Positions 7,586 to 18,761 are shown, counted from the stretch's first letter. The stretch: 35,076 nucleotides of DNA from Synechococcus sp. PNGco_S_binSS4 (GCA_007571085.1 RKSC01000101.1:1-35076), one strand, 5' to 3'. The notes: generated from the letters alone by a model not told the origin. Numbers and translations: made by a program.

Positions 7586-8430
7586 GAATTGCCATTGCCG
7601 GGGACTTACACGGTCTCTGGGACTCCATTGACGAGCTGATCCTGGAACGACTGGCTCCAGATGTGGTGCTGATGGTGGGTGATCTGGGGGAGGGGGAAGA
7701 TCGAATCAGCCGCCTGGTGGCCAATCTTCCCCACCCTGTGGCTTGTGTGTTGGGTAACCACGATGCCGCACGGGACCCCGATGGTGTGGTGTTGCGCCGC
7801 CAATTGATTGCCCTGGGGGATGTGCATTGCGGCTGGGGCCTAAGGCATCTGGACCCTCCCGGATTGGCTGTTGTGGGTGGTCGCCCCGCCAGCTCGGGCG
7901 GAGGCTACGTTCTCTCAGCTGCGGTGCGTTCCACCTGGGGTCCTGTTCCCCTGGAGGATTCCATTGCCCGCATCACCACAGCTGCTGGGGCAGTGCCTGC
8001 TCAGGTTCCCCTGGTGCTTCTGGCCCATGTGGGTCCCACTGGCCTAGGCAGTGAAGCTAAGGATCCCTGTGGCCGGGACTGGTGCCGCCCCGCCCGGGAT
8101 TGGGGTGATCTGGACTTGGCCGCCGCCATTGCCCGAATCCGCCGGCACCGCCCCCTGCCCCTGGTGGTCTTTGGCCACATGCACCACCGACTTAGGGGTG
8201 GTGGCTGGCGCCGCTCCTTTCTCCAAGACCGTCAAAATACAGCCTATCTCAATGCCGCTGCCGTGCCTCGCCATGGCCAGGACCAGGGGGGTTGCCCCCT
8301 GCGCCACTTTGCCATGGTGCACCTGGAAGGCAACCAACTCCTCTGGGCTGCTCAGTGCTGGTTTGATCCGGAAGCCAACCTACGGTGGCACCACTGCCTC
8401 TACGGCACCACTAGTGGGGTAGTCCCTTAG
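7567..8430 (+). CDS. Metallophosphoesterase (cyanobacterial TIGR04168-like family)
   Basis: [41 protein letters not shown] metallophosphatase motifs. Confidence 0.88.
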   Translation: MGCCPTRIAIAGDLHGLWDSIDELILERLAPDVVLMVGDLGEGEDRISRLVANLPHPVACVLGNHDAARDPDGVVLRRQLIALGDVHCGWGLRHLDPPGLAVVGGRPASSGGGYVLSAAVRSTWGPVPLEDSIARITTAAGAVPAQVPLVLLAHVGPTGLGSEAKDPCGRDWCRPARDWGDLDLAAAIARIRRHRPLPLVVFGHMHHRLRGGGWRRSFLQDRQNTAYLNAAAVPRHGQDQGGCPLRHFAMVHLEGNQLLWAAQCWFDPEANLRWHHCLYGTTSGVVP

Positions 8431-8441
8431 GAGCAGGCACC

Positions 8442-9524
8442 ATGCTGCTTTATGCCTGTGTCAGCGCCCATGGCTTTGGCCATGGGGCCCGCACCTGTGC
8501 AATTTTTAGAAGCCTGGCCCTAGACCATCCCCAGGTGGAGCTGGTGCTCAGCTCAGCCCTACCTGCTTGGTTTCTGGATGGTCGCTTGCAAGGGGTTCCC
8601 CACCGGCAGCGCCAGGTGGGCTGGGATGTGGGGGCACTGCAGCAGGACGCCATCACCATTAACCGGGGGGCCACAAGACAGGCATTGCAACAGCTGGATC
8701 AGGATTTGCCTGCCTTGATCCACCAGGAAGCCACATGGCTAGCCCAGCAGGATGGACCATTGCTGATCTATGGGGATATTCCCTGGGCAGCAGTATTGCT
8801 GGCGGAGCAACTGTCCTGTCCCGTCTGGCTGGGGGGTAATTTTGGCTGGGACGACATTTACTCTGCCTGGGGCGGTTGGTTTCAAGGGCGGGCCGGGGCC
8901 TATGGGGCCATTTACCGGCGAGCCCAGGGCTTGCTGCGAATGCCCATGGGCCTGGCCATGGATTGGGGTCTGCCTGAGGTTTCCCTGGGCTTGGTGCTTG
9001 ACCCGCCACCGCCAGAGGCCCTGGTAGAGCAGTGGCGCCGTTCCCTAGATCTACAAACACCCCCCCAGCACACCCTACTCAGCTGTTTTGGTGGACTTCA
9101 CCTACCCTTAACCACCCCAGCAGCAGAAGTGGGCCATGGCCAGTGGACCCTTTTGTGTTTTGGTAACAGCTTCCCTAAAACTGCTGCCATTAAGCCCCTC
9201 CAGCCCCCATGGCAACCTCAACAGCTGATGCCCCTCTGTAGCCGGGTGCTCACCAAACCAGGCTTTAGCACCATCTGTGAAGCCCTAGGTCATGGCTGTG
9301 GGGTGATCTTGGTGGAACGACAGGGCTTTGCCGAAGCAGCTGCCCTGCAGAGTGGTGTGCAGCGCCATGGTTTCCACCGGCTGATCAGCCCCAACCAGCT
9401 ACAGGTGGGGGACTGGCATCTTTCTGATCCTCTTCTGCCCCCACACCAAGGTCCCCTGGATAGAACAGGGGCCCAGACCGCCAGCCACCATCTGGCCCAA
9501 GTGCTCATGGCTGGGGTGAATTAA
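8442..9524 (+). CDS. Predicted glycosyltransferase (GT28/MurG-like fold)
   Basis: N-terminal SAHGFGHGARTCAIFRSLA; C-terminal VLTKPGFSTICEALGHGCGVILVER. Confidence 0.7.
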   Translation: MLLYACVSAHGFGHGARTCAIFRSLALDHPQVELVLSSALPAWFLDGRLQGVPHRQRQVGWDVGALQQDAITINRGATRQALQQLDQDLPALIHQEATWLAQQDGPLLIYGDIPWAAVLLAEQLSCPVWLGGNFGWDDIYSAWGGWFQGRAGAYGAIYRRAQGLLRMPMGLAMDWGLPEVSLGLVLDPPPPEALVEQWRRSLDLQTPPQHTLLSCFGGLHLPLTTPAAEVGHGQWTLLCFGNSFPKTAAIKPLQPPWQPQQLMPLCSRVLTKPGFSTICEALGHGCGVILVERQGFAEAAALQSGVQRHGFHRLISPNQLQVGDWHLSDPLLPPHQGPLDRTGAQTASHHLAQVLMAGVN

Positions 9525-11517
9525 GGGGCATCTTAGAATTAGTCCCACAGCGCTCCTGATCTAAAACAGACATATGGCGGCGCTCCGTGTAATAAAGCTC
9601 CTGTAGATGTAGAGCATCTTGATTCACCTGGGTGGCAAGGACATGGGACTTGTCCTCGTCTTTCCCTGCAATGGGTTGAGCACCCCAGGAATCTAGAAGG
9701 TGGCGGCAGCGTCTGATACTGCGCTGCCGCTCCAGGAGAGCAGTGGCAGCCTCCATGGTGGCCAGGGGTTGGTTCAGGTCCGCCAGGGCGGTTTCGCTGG
9801 GCTCCAGGAGGGCGGTGAGGTGGGGTTGCAGATCAATGGCATGGTCCACTGAGAGGTGACCTATGAGCAGGTGGAGCAGATCCAGCTCTGCTAGAGCCCG
9901 GGCTGTGTCTTCTGAAGCTGATGGCCCACTCCCGGCCTGGGACCATGGACCCATGGGCCCCAAGTGATTCCCTTCCACCGTGGTGATAGCTGCCCAAAGC
10001 CGCCGATGGGTGGCCATGGTGAAGCCCAAGTCCCGCTGCCGTAGGGCATGGCGAATGGCCAGGCGGTGTTCAGGACAAAGCAGATACAGCTGCAGGAGGC
10101 GCCCCTCAGCGTTGGTGCGGGCACTGGCCTCACCCGGTGATGCATAGCGGCTGGAGCGACCATGCCACCGCTGACCCTTGACCTGTTGACGTAGGTCCTC
10201 CTCCAGTTGAAGTGCCAGACGTGGTTGGCCACGGGCGAGCAGCTCTGCCACCTGCTGCACATAGCGGCTGCGCACAGCAGTGGGGGGCAGCTTACCCAGC
10301 AGGTCCACCATGGCCTGGAAGGCTTTCTGGAAGTGGTCATTGCGGCTCAGATCAGAGTCCTTCAATTCCTGCTGGATCTGCCAGTCCAACCAGAGGGGAG
10401 CAGCAGCCAGGTGTTGGCCATAGTTGCTGCTGCCGTGCTGACGCAGATAGTCGTCAGGGTCTTCACCAGGAGGCAGTGATAACACCCGCAGTTCCAACTG
10501 ACCCTGCAGGGCCAGTTGCTCCACCTCCTGAATGGCCCGCTGGGTGGCCCGGGCACCGGCATGGTCCCCGTCAAAGTTGAAAACAATGCGCTTGCTACTG
10601 GAGGCACGACAGAGCTGGGTGATCTGCCAAGAGCTGAGGGCTGTGCCCAGAGCCGCTACGCTGTTGCGCACCCCGGCACTGTGAAGGGCCATGACGTCAA
10701 AGTAGCCCTCCACCACCACCGCCAGATCAGCCTGACGAATGGCGTTGGCAGCCATGTCTAGGCCAAAAAGTAGTTTTCCTTTATCAAAGACAGCTGTTTC
10801 TGGGGAATTGATGTACTTTGGCCCACGGTCATCCAGGCTGCGGCCACCAAAGCCCACCACCCGGCCCAACTTATCCCGAATGGGAATCATCAACCGCTCC
10901 CGAAAGCGGTCGTAATGGCCTCCTCCCCCTTCCCGGGAAATCACCAGACCTGCAGCTTCCAGTGCCACAGCTGTGGCACCCTCCACCTGCTGCAAATGGC
11001 ACAGCAGGGCATCCCAATCCCCTGGGGCATAACCCAATTGGAATTGCTCCATGGTGGCCCCACTGAGACCCCGCTGTTTGAGATAGGCCATGGCCTGCTC
11101 CCCCTGGGGTTTGTGCAGATTGGCCTGGAACCACCCCTTGGCCAAGTTGAGGAGCCCATAGAGCTGTTCCCGATGGGCGATGGTTTGCTGTAGCCGATCC
11201 CGGTGGGTGTTGGAGAGGGTTTGAACCGGCAGCCGATAGCGTTGGGCTAGCTGGAGAACCACCTCAGTGAAACTGCTCTGCTGCAGCTCCATGAGAAATT
11301 TGATGCTGTGGCCACCAGCACCACAGGAGAAGCAGTAGTAGAGCCCCTTAGCAGGTGACACCGTCATGGACGGCGACTTGTCCTCATGGAAGGGGCAGAG
11401 ACCTACAAACTCCCGTCCCCGCTTTTTGAGCACCACATGCTCAGAGACCACATCCACGATGTCAGCCCGCTCCCTGACGGCATCAATGGTGCTGGGGTGG
11501 AGCTGGGGGGAAGTCAA
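9505..11517 (-). CDS. dnaG: DNA primase
   Basis: Zinc-binding CPFHEDKSPSMTVSPAKGLYYCFSCGAGGHSIKFLM; TOPRIM VVVEGYFDVMALHSAGVRNSVAALGTALS. Confidence 0.97.
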   Translation of the reverse strand: MTSPQLHPSTIDAVRERADIVDVVSEHVVLKKRGREFVGLCPFHEDKSPSMTVSPAKGLYYCFSCGAGGHSIKFLMELQQSSFTEVVLQLAQRYRLPVQTLSNTHRDRLQQTIAHREQLYGLLNLAKGWFQANLHKPQGEQAMAYLKQRGLSGATMEQFQLGYAPGDWDALLCHLQQVEGATAVALEAAGLVISREGGGGHYDRFRERLMIPIRDKLGRVVGFGGRSLDDRGPKYINSPETAVFDKGKLLFGLDMAANAIRQADLAVVVEGYFDVMALHSAGVRNSVAALGTALSSWQITQLCRASSSKRIVFNFDGDHAGARATQRAIQEVEQLALQGQLELRVLSLPPGEDPDDYLRQHGSSNYGQHLAAAPLWLDWQIQQELKDSDLSRNDHFQKAFQAMVDLLGKLPPTAVRSRYVQQVAELLARGQPRLALQLEEDLRQQVKGQRWHGRSSRYASPGEASARTNAEGRLLQLYLLCPEHRLAIRHALRQRDLGFTMATHRRLWAAITTVEGNHLGPMGPWSQAGSGPSASEDTARALAELDLLHLLIGHLSVDHAIDLQPHLTALLEPSETALADLNQPLATMEAATALLERQRSIRRCRHLLDSWGAQPIAGKDEDKSHVLATQVNQDALHLQELYYTERRHMSVLDQERCGTNSKMPLNSPQP

Positions 11518-11609
11518 GCAGATGGTGCCCTAATTGGCTTGCAAGCCTAAGCAGAAATCCGCCAGTGGTGCCAGTGGCCATAAAGTTCAGTGGATCCCGT
11601 TGTGGATGT

Positions 11610-13790
11610 GTGGCTTCCCTACTCCTAGAAATTGGCACCGAGGAACTGCCGGCAGCGTTTTGCGCGGCAGCACTGCCCCAGCTGGGGCAGTTGATCACCA
11701 CCTCCTTACAAGACTGGCGTTTTGGTAGCTTGCCCTGGCAGGGGTTTACCACACCTCGCCGCCTGGGGGTGCTGGTGCAGAACCTTCCACCACGGCAGCA
11801 GGACCTGGTGGTGGAGCGCAAGGGGCCACCGGTGCACCAGGCTTTTCATGGGGGTAAGCCCACCGCTGCGGCACAAGGTTTTGCCCAGCGCTGTGGTCTG
11901 GCGGTTAAGGACTTGACCAGGCGCACCACACCAAAAGGGGAATTTGTTTTTGCCAAGGTGTTGCAGCCGGGCCAGGCAACAGGGGCATTGCTACAGGAGT
12001 CCATTCCCCAGTGGATTGGCGCCATCCAGGGCAAACGGCTCATGCGCTGGGGAACCGGAACCCAGCGCTTTAGTCGACCCATTCGCTGGCTAGTGGCCCT
12101 GCTGGACGACCAGCTGCTGCCAGTGCAGCTAGAGCACACCAGTCCCCTGGTCAGCGCCCAAGCCAGCTCCTACGGCCTGCGCCGTGGTTGGCGTTCTGAT
12201 CCTCTGCCCATTGCTACGGCTGATGCCTATGAGGCCAGCCTTCAGAAGGCGGGGATTATTCCCCACCGCCAGCAACGGCAGGACCTTATCCGCCATCTCA
12301 TTGAGAGCAAGGCTGCTGAGCTGGGTGCCGTACCCCAGCTCAAAACAGACCTGTTGGAAGAGCTCACGGATCTGGTGGAAGCACCGGGGTTAATCGTTGG
12401 TCGCCTGGAGGAGCGTTTTCTGTCCCTACCGGCGGAGGTGAGTACCACAGAGATGGTGGTGCACCAGCGCTATATCCCTTTGTTTAAGACCGCAGGTGAT
12501 CCCTTGGCCCTAGATGCCCACGGGGTGCTGGATCCCCACTTCCTGGCCATCACCAATGCCAGTCCATTTGCAGATGCTGATCTGATCACCCAAGGTAATG
12601 AGCGGGTGCTGCGGGCTCGGCTCGCTGATGGGGCCTTTTTCTATGACCAGGACCGCTCCCAACCCCTGGAGGCCTATCTACCCCGTCTTGAGGGGGTCAC
12701 CTTTGCGGCGGGGTTGGGCTCCTTGAGAACGCGAACTGACCGTTTGGTGCGCCAAGCAGAGGCCATGGCCACAGCCCTCCAGGGGCAAAATAGCACCCTT
12801 CAGCTGAATCACCAGGCACTCTGCCGTGCAGCACTACTGTGCAAAGCGGATCTGGTGACCCAGATGGTGGGAGAGTTCCCGGAACTCCAGGGGGTGATGG
12901 GGGCAAAGTACGCCATGGCATCTGGGGAAAGTCCCCAAGTGGCTAAGGCCATTGCTGAGCATTATTTGCCCCGTGGTGCTGATGATCCCTTACCCACCTC
13001 AGGGCTGGGAAGGGTTCTGGCCTTAAGTGAGCGGTTAGAGCTGTTGGTATCCATCTTTGCCAGTGGTCAGCGGCCCAGCGGCTCTTCTGATCCTTTGGCC
13101 CTGCGGCGCTCCGGCAATGGGTTGCTGCAGATCCTTGTGGACTGCGGCTGGTCACTCAACCTGGTGGCCTTACTGGAGGCGGCCTGCAACCAGGCAGCCC
13201 AGGATTTTCCCCCTTTGAAGGTGAATCCCTCTAGCCTACTGGCGGATCTGCTGGCCTTTCTCCACCAGCGGTTGGGCACCCTACTGGCAGAGCTGGCACT
13301 GGATTACGACATCATTGATGCCGTGGCAGGGGAGGAGCAGGAACCCCGGCGCCTACTTCAAGATCCAGTGGATGTGGTTTGCCGTGGACGGCTACTACAG
13401 CAGCTGCGCCGCTCCGGCCAGCTGGCTCCCATCCAAGCGGTGGTGCAGCGGGCTGCTCGCCTGGCAGACAAGGGGGACCTGCCACCTGAGCAGTGCCAAC
13501 CCCAAGCCTGCGTGGACACCAGTCTGTTTAGCTCTCCAGTGGAAGCCAGGGTGTTGGAGTCTTTGGAGGCCATGGCTCCCCTCACCACAACCAAGACTCA
13601 GGCCAACCACCAGGACCTACTGGCTGGTCTGGGCAGGTTGGCACCCCAACTAGAGGACTTTTTTGATGGGGATAACAGTGTGATGGTCATGGCTCCTGAC
13701 CCAGATGTGCGCCGTAACCGGCTCAATCTGTTGGCCCTGCTGCGCAATCAGGCCCTGGTCATTGCAGATTTCTCCCGGCTTTCAGGTTGA
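11610..13790 (+). CDS. glyS: Glycyl-tRNA synthetase beta subunit
   Basis: Starts VASLLLEIGTEELPA from GTG at 11610 (track start 11565); contains KRLMRWGTGTQRFSRPIRWLVALLD and FPELQGVMGAKYA. Confidence 0.96.
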   Translation: MASLLLEIGTEELPAAFCAAALPQLGQLITTSLQDWRFGSLPWQGFTTPRRLGVLVQNLPPRQQDLVVERKGPPVHQAFHGGKPTAAAQGFAQRCGLAVKDLTRRTTPKGEFVFAKVLQPGQATGALLQESIPQWIGAIQGKRLMRWGTGTQRFSRPIRWLVALLDDQLLPVQLEHTSPLVSAQASSYGLRRGWRSDPLPIATADAYEASLQKAGIIPHRQQRQDLIRHLIESKAAELGAVPQLKTDLLEELTDLVEAPGLIVGRLEERFLSLPAEVSTTEMVVHQRYIPLFKTAGDPLALDAHGVLDPHFLAITNASPFADADLITQGNERVLRARLADGAFFYDQDRSQPLEAYLPRLEGVTFAAGLGSLRTRTDRLVRQAEAMATALQGQNSTLQLNHQALCRAALLCKADLVTQMVGEFPELQGVMGAKYAMASGESPQVAKAIAEHYLPRGADDPLPTSGLGRVLALSERLELLVSIFASGQRPSGSSDPLALRRSGNGLLQILVDCGWSLNLVALLEAACNQAAQDFPPLKVNPSSLLADLLAFLHQRLGTLLAELALDYDIIDAVAGEEQEPRRLLQDPVDVVCRGRLLQQLRRSGQLAPIQAVVQRAARLADKGDLPPEQCQPQACVDTSLFSSPVEARVLESLEAMAPLTTTKTQANHQDLLAGLGRLAPQLEDFFDGDNSVMVMAPDPDVRRNRLNLLALLRNQALVIADFSRLSG

Positions 13791-15130
13791 GAAGCAGGTG
13801 ATTGGCCACCACCGGGTGGCGTCATCTCCACCTGCACTGCACCAGGGTCTAGAAAATCCTCCTGGGAGCGACCCACTGCACTGTCCACCGGCTGGTACCT
13901 AAAAGGTGCTAGGGCCTGGCCCCGCACCAGGCTAGCCATGGTCAGGAGGGTGAGCTTGATTTGCTGCCAAGGGTTCATGGGCACAACCCTTTTGTAGAGG
14001 TAGCTATCAAAGGTGAGGCGCTGCACGTCCTGGTCACCGCACATTTCCACAAAGGCCTCCCGGGCGGCATCGCTGGAATAGAAAAGAGTTTGGAGAATTT
14101 CCAACACCTTATAAGTGGTGCCATAGCGGCGATCCCACTGGCGGACATAGGCCTGTTTCATCTCTCGGGCGCTGGGGATATGGCTGCCTTGCCCGCTCAC
14201 CTTCACCAGGGCCTCTGCACACATGCGACCGCTCTTGGCAGCAAAGTAAATGCCCTCCCCAGAACTCTTGGTCACATACCCGGCAGCATCCCCCACCAAG
14301 GCCATCTGTTGCACCACCCGGCGGGGACGGGGATGCTCTGGAATGGGATGGGCCTCCACTTTGATCACCTCACCCCGGAAAAGACGCTTACTGGCCCGGT
14401 GACGAATGCCCCGCTGCAGACCTTTGATCAGGGATTGGTTCTCTTGCATGGTGCCAGTTCCCACAGCCACGTGGTCGTACTTGGGAAACACCCAGCCATA
14501 AAAATCAGGAGAGACATCACTCCCCACGTACATCTCCGCCAAATCTTCGTAGTAGGCCATTTCCTGCTTGGGCAGGCGCAGCCTCTCTTGGAAGGCAATG
14601 GCAACGTTGTAATCTCCCGCATCCATGGCCTTGGCCACCCGGGAATTGGCCCCATCGGCGCCAATGATGTAGTCCACCTCCAAGGTATGGGCATCCCCCT
14701 TGACACCGTGGCCGTGGTCCACATAATGGATGGTGTAAGGACCTTTGCGCTGGGGGCCGGTGGTGATGGTCTGCACAAGGCCATGGATCAGCTTAGTGCC
14801 ATGGTCTGCAGCCCGGTTGCGCAGAAAGGCATCAAACACCTCCCGGCGGCACATGCCAATAAATTCATCCTGCCGATAACCCAGGGGATCTAGGCGAATA
14901 TCCACCTCCTTGTTGGAAGGGGAAATCATCTTCATGTTGCGAACCTTGCGGTCAATGATGTGATCCGGCAGGTCAAACTCTTCCACCATGCAGAGGGGAA
15001 TAGCACCACCGCAGGGCTTGGCATTGTCCAGCTTGCGTTCAAACAGCCAGGTTTGGATTCCAGCTTTGGCCAGTACTTCCGCAGCACAGGACCCACTGGG
15101 GCCTCCACCAACAACGGCAACGCGCAGCAT
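13748..15130 (-). CDS. chlP: Geranylgeranyl reductase
   Basis: MLRVAVVGGGPSGSCAAEVLAKAG FAD motif; FERKLDNAKPCGGAIPLCMVEEFDLP; ChlP-type sequence throughout. Confidence 0.95.
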   Translation of the reverse strand: MLRVAVVGGGPSGSCAAEVLAKAGIQTWLFERKLDNAKPCGGAIPLCMVEEFDLPDHIIDRKVRNMKMISPSNKEVDIRLDPLGYRQDEFIGMCRREVFDAFLRNRAADHGTKLIHGLVQTITTGPQRKGPYTIHYVDHGHGVKGDAHTLEVDYIIGADGANSRVAKAMDAGDYNVAIAFQERLRLPKQEMAYYEDLAEMYVGSDVSPDFYGWVFPKYDHVAVGTGTMQENQSLIKGLQRGIRHRASKRLFRGEVIKVEAHPIPEHPRPRRVVQQMALVGDAAGYVTKSSGEGIYFAAKSGRMCAEALVKVSGQGSHIPSAREMKQAYVRQWDRRYGTTYKVLEILQTLFYSSDAAREAFVEMCGDQDVQRLTFDSYLYKRVVPMNPWQQIKLTLLTMASLVRGQALAPFRYQPVDSAVGRSQEDFLDPGAVQVEMTPPGGGQSPASQPESREKSAMTRA

Positions 15131-15258
15131 TTACGGTTCTCCTGAAGACTGGGCAGACGTGGTGTTCTGAATCTACAACCCCTGGCTATGGTCCATGGGC
15201 AAGGGTTGCAAGGAGTGGTCTCAGCGCAATGATGTAGGACACAGTCAGCCTGTTAGAG

Positions 15259-15975
15259 GTGAACACCCAGTTGGATGAAATACCCGTTGCTCGCCGTCTG
15301 ACCCCATCTGCCCCACCCCAGTGGGGTGGTCCATTGGTCTTGGTGACTCTTCTGGCCAGCATTAGTGTTATGGGGGTGGCGGTTTTCCTGCGCCTCAACC
15401 AGGACATGTACTCTTTTTCCCCTTCTTTGGTTGCCCCCCTACCCCAGCCAGGGGCTGATGGTCGTCTCCTGGGACACTTCTCCTACCCCATTGCCCAGGA
15501 GGGGGATCTGGTGGAGGTGGCTCCCGGTCATCGGCTCCATGGTGATGCGGCAGCGGGATTTTTGGCCATGCAGAAGGCTGCAGCTGCTGATGGGGTAAGG
15601 CTGCAGCTGCTGAGCGCCTTCCGGGATCAAGAGACCCAGCACAACTTGTTTTTCCCGGTGATGGTGGAGCGGGGTCAACAGCCGGAGGAGCGGGCCCAGG
15701 TCAGTGCACCGCCAGGATATTCCGAACACCACACTGGCTATGCCCTGGATCTGGGGGATGCCTACCATCCTGAGCTGGATCTGGAGCCAGACTTTGAGAA
15801 GAGTGATGCCTTTGCCTGGTTGCAGCAGCATGCACACCGTTATCACTTCCGTTTGTCCTTCCCAGCCCATAACCACCAAGGGGTGGCCTATGAACCATGG
15901 CACTGGCGTTGGGAAGGGAGCATTCAGGCACTGGAACTGTTTGAGCAGGCCCGCCGCTTCAATGCCACAACATAA
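15259..15975 (+). CDS. D-alanyl-D-alanine carboxypeptidase family protein (VanY/M15B)
   Basis: SAFRDQETQHNLF, SEHHTGYALDLGD and YEPWHWRWEG metal/catalytic motifs; N-terminal TM segment; GTG start. Confidence 0.9.
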   Translation: MNTQLDEIPVARRLTPSAPPQWGGPLVLVTLLASISVMGVAVFLRLNQDMYSFSPSLVAPLPQPGADGRLLGHFSYPIAQEGDLVEVAPGHRLHGDAAAGFLAMQKAAAADGVRLQLLSAFRDQETQHNLFFPVMVERGQQPEERAQVSAPPGYSEHHTGYALDLGDAYHPELDLEPDFEKSDAFAWLQQHAHRYHFRLSFPAHNHQGVAYEPWHWRWEGSIQALELFEQARRFNATT

Positions 15976-16000
15976 GGTGCCACAACATCCCAACATAAGG
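15963..16000. repeat. Short tandem duplication across the stop codon of the M15 peptidase gene
   Basis: TGCCACAACATAAGG followed by TGCCACAACAT, then CCCAACATAAGG. The first copy contains the TAA stop. Confidence 0.75.
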
Positions 16001-16020
16001 ACTCACCTCTTCACTCACCC

Positions 16021-17820
16021 ATGAGCCGTTCTATCCGTAACATCGCCATCATTGCCCATGTGGACCATGGCAAGACCACCCTGGTGGATGCCTTGCTGGC
16101 CCAATCAGGAATTTTTCGCCAGGGGGAAGCTATACCCAGTTGTGTGATGGACAGCAACGAGCTGGAGCGAGAGCGGGGCATCACCATCCTGGCCAAGAAC
16201 ACCGCGGTGCAGTACGGAGAGACCCACATCAACATTGTCGATACCCCAGGCCATGCAGACTTTGGCGGGGAGGTGGAACGGGTGTTGGGCATGGTGGATG
16301 GCTGTTTGCTGGTGGTGGACGCCAATGAAGGCCCCATGCCCCAGACCCGCTTTGTTCTCAAAAAAGCTCTGGAGAAGGGCCTAAGACCCATTGTCTTTAT
16401 CAACAAAATTGACCGACCCCAGGCCAACCCAGATGTGGCTGTGGATAAGGTGCTGGATCTTTTTTTAGATCTGGGGGCCGATGATGACCAGTGCGATTTT
16501 CCCTGTCTTTTTGGCAGTGGGCTGGGGGGCTTTGCCAAGGTTGACTTGGCCAGCGATAGCACCACGCTTCAGCCCCTGTTTGAAGCCATTCTCCGCCACA
16601 CTCCACCACCGGTGGGTGATCCCAGCAAGCCTCTGCAGCTGCAGGTGACCACCCTAGATTACAGCGATTTTCTGGGTACCATCGCCATTGGCCGCATCCA
16701 CAATGGCACCATCAATGCAGGGCAGCAAGCCGCTTTGCTCCGCAGTGATGGCACCATCAAACGGGGTCGCATCAGCAAGCTCTTGGGTTTTCAAGGCTTG
16801 AAACGCTTGGACGTGCAGACCGCTGCTGCCGGGGATATGGTCGCGGTGGCTGGCTTTGATGCGGTCAACATTGGCGACACCATTGCCTGTGGTGATAGCC
16901 GCAACCCCACGGCCTTGCCCCTCATCAAGGTGGATGAGCCCACCCTACAGATGACCTTCATGGTCAATGACTCCCCATTTGCTGGACAAGAAGGCAAGTT
17001 CGTCACAAGCCGTCAGCTGCGGGATCGTCTGAATAAGGAGCTGCTCACCAATGTGGCCCTACGGGTGGAAGAGATGGACTCTACAGATCGCTTCACGGTT
17101 TGTGGTCGAGGGGAGCTCCACCTGGGCATATTGATTGAGACCATGCGGCGAGAGGGCTATGAGTTCCAGGTCTCCCAACCCCAGGTGATCTTCCGCAGCA
17201 TTAACGGGCACATCTGTGAACCCTATGAGACCCTGGTATTGGATGTGCCAGGGGAGGCCGTGGGTCGTTGTATTGAGCGCCTGGGCACTTGTAAGGGGGA
17301 AATGCAGAACATGGCCACTTCTAGTGATGGCCGCTGCCAGTTGAGTTTCACTGTCCCCTCTCGAGGACTGGTGGGCTTCCGCAGTGATTTTATCCCCATG
17401 ACCCGGGGAGAAGGCTTGATGAGCCATTCATTACTGGATTACCGCAAGATGAATGGGGATTTGCCAGTGCGCCGGGCCGGTGTACTGATTGCTTTTGAGA
17501 CGGGTGTGGCCACCTTCTATGCCCTCAAAAATGCAGAAGATCGGGGCCAATTCTTTATTCGCCCGGGCACCAAGGTCTATAGGGGAATGATTGTGGGTGA
17601 GCACACACGACCCCAAGACTTGGAAATCAACGTCTGCAAAAACAAGCAGCTCACCAACATGCGTTCAGCCGGTGCAGAAGAGCTGGACACCTTACAAACC
17701 CCTGTGGATATTACCTTGGAGAGGGCCTTGGGCTACATCGGCCCTGATGAGCTGTTGGAGGTGACTCCCGCCTCCATTCGCCTGCGGAAGCTGGCCAGCC
17801 GTAAGCCTGTAAAACGCTAG
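16021..17820 (+). CDS. typA: GTP-binding translational GTPase TypA/BipA
   Basis: [60 protein letters not shown]. Confidence 0.97.
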   Translation: MSRSIRNIAIIAHVDHGKTTLVDALLAQSGIFRQGEAIPSCVMDSNELERERGITILAKNTAVQYGETHINIVDTPGHADFGGEVERVLGMVDGCLLVVDANEGPMPQTRFVLKKALEKGLRPIVFINKIDRPQANPDVAVDKVLDLFLDLGADDDQCDFPCLFGSGLGGFAKVDLASDSTTLQPLFEAILRHTPPPVGDPSKPLQLQVTTLDYSDFLGTIAIGRIHNGTINAGQQAALLRSDGTIKRGRISKLLGFQGLKRLDVQTAAAGDMVAVAGFDAVNIGDTIACGDSRNPTALPLIKVDEPTLQMTFMVNDSPFAGQEGKFVTSRQLRDRLNKELLTNVALRVEEMDSTDRFTVCGRGELHLGILIETMRREGYEFQVSQPQVIFRSINGHICEPYETLVLDVPGEAVGRCIERLGTCKGEMQNMATSSDGRCQLSFTVPSRGLVGFRSDFIPMTRGEGLMSHSLLDYRKMNGDLPVRRAGVLIAFETGVATFYALKNAEDRGQFFIRPGTKVYRGMIVGEHTRPQDLEINVCKNKQLTNMRSAGAEELDTLQTPVDITLERALGYIGPDELLEVTPASIRLRKLASRKPVKR

Positions 17821-17841
17821 ATTCTTTCCTGTTGCTTCTTT

Positions 17842-18261
17842 ATGGCGGCCCATCCAGATCCTGGTCTCCCTGCAGCATTGCTCCTCTTTGAGCAGGAGGA
17901 CTGGTACCCCTGCCACGATGCCTTAGAGGTCCTCTGGCAAGAAAGCCTGGAGCCCCGTCGTCGTTCTCTTCAGGCTCTGGTGCAAATTGCTGTGGCCATG
18001 GTCCATTGGCAAAGGGGTAACCGCCGGGGTGCCACATTGCTCTGGGGTGAGACCCTGGCTCGTCTCTACCGCTGCGACCATGGGCTGGATGGGGCAGTGG
18101 ATCTAGGGTATTTGCGGCAGCAAGGCCAACATTGGCTCCAGTTTCTACAGGGGTCTGATGGGGGAACAGCTCCCCCGCCACCACGGCTGCAACCCCCGCT
18201 TGCTGGTGTGCCCCCCGTAAGGCAGACTAGTCACCCAGGCCCTCACAAATACTTGTGGTGA
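17842..18261 (+). CDS. DUF309-family protein
   Basis: LLFEQEDWYPCHDALEVLWQESLEPRRRSLQALVQIAVAMVHWQRGNRRGA is the DUF309 core. Confidence 0.78.
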   Translation: MAAHPDPGLPAALLLFEQEDWYPCHDALEVLWQESLEPRRRSLQALVQIAVAMVHWQRGNRRGATLLWGETLARLYRCDHGLDGAVDLGYLRQQGQHWLQFLQGSDGGTAPPPPRLQPPLAGVPPVRQTSHPGPHKYLW

Positions 18262-18761
18262 TCAATCTGTCCTGTTTAGGGACAACTTCCTGGTTTGTAT
18301 TGGTGATGGTCCTCACTGGCAGCACCACCTGGATGGCCAAAGCCCAGACCCCTAGTCAACCTAGGGTTCCCCTGCTGCTCCTGGCCCAGACCACCAACAC
18401 CGAACCTGATCTACAAGATCTGCGGTCCCCCCAGGGGGATAGCCGGATCAACATTCGCTCCGACCGGCAAGAGATGGATGAGGAAAAAGGTATCCTCACA
18501 GCATCAGGACAGGTGCAAATCACCTATCCTGCCTATAACCTAACAGCCACTGCTGCCCAGGCCCAGTACTTCACCCGGGAGCGACGGTTGATTCTCAGCG
18601 GTGGTGTGGAGGTGATTCAAACAGGGGGCAACCGCATCCATGGTGAGCGGCTCATCTACGCAGCAGACTCTCAAACCCTGACCGTGGAGCCCAAACCCGG
18701 TGAGCAGGTGCACAGCACCTATAACCTGTCTCCCCCCACCCAGCAGGTGCTGACTCCATGA
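18255..18761 (+). CDS. lptA: LptA/OstA-like LPS transport periplasmic protein
   Basis: INIRSDRQEMDEEKGILTASGQVQITYPAYNLTATAAQAQYFTRERRLILSGGVEV; overlaps lptB (ATGA). Confidence 0.8.
   Translation: MVINLSCLGTTSWFVLVMVLTGSTTWMAKAQTPSQPRVPLLLLAQTTNTEPDLQDLRSPQGDSRINIRSDRQEMDEEKGILTASGQVQITYPAYNLTATAAQAQYFTRERRLILSGGVEVIQTGGNRIHGERLIYAADSQTLTVEPKPGEQVHSTYNLSPPTQQVLTP

Noticed and set aside
13961-14893. 310-aa + strand ORF
   Set aside because: Entirely antisense to chlP, whose minus-strand product is clearly recognisable; a codon-bias shadow ORF.
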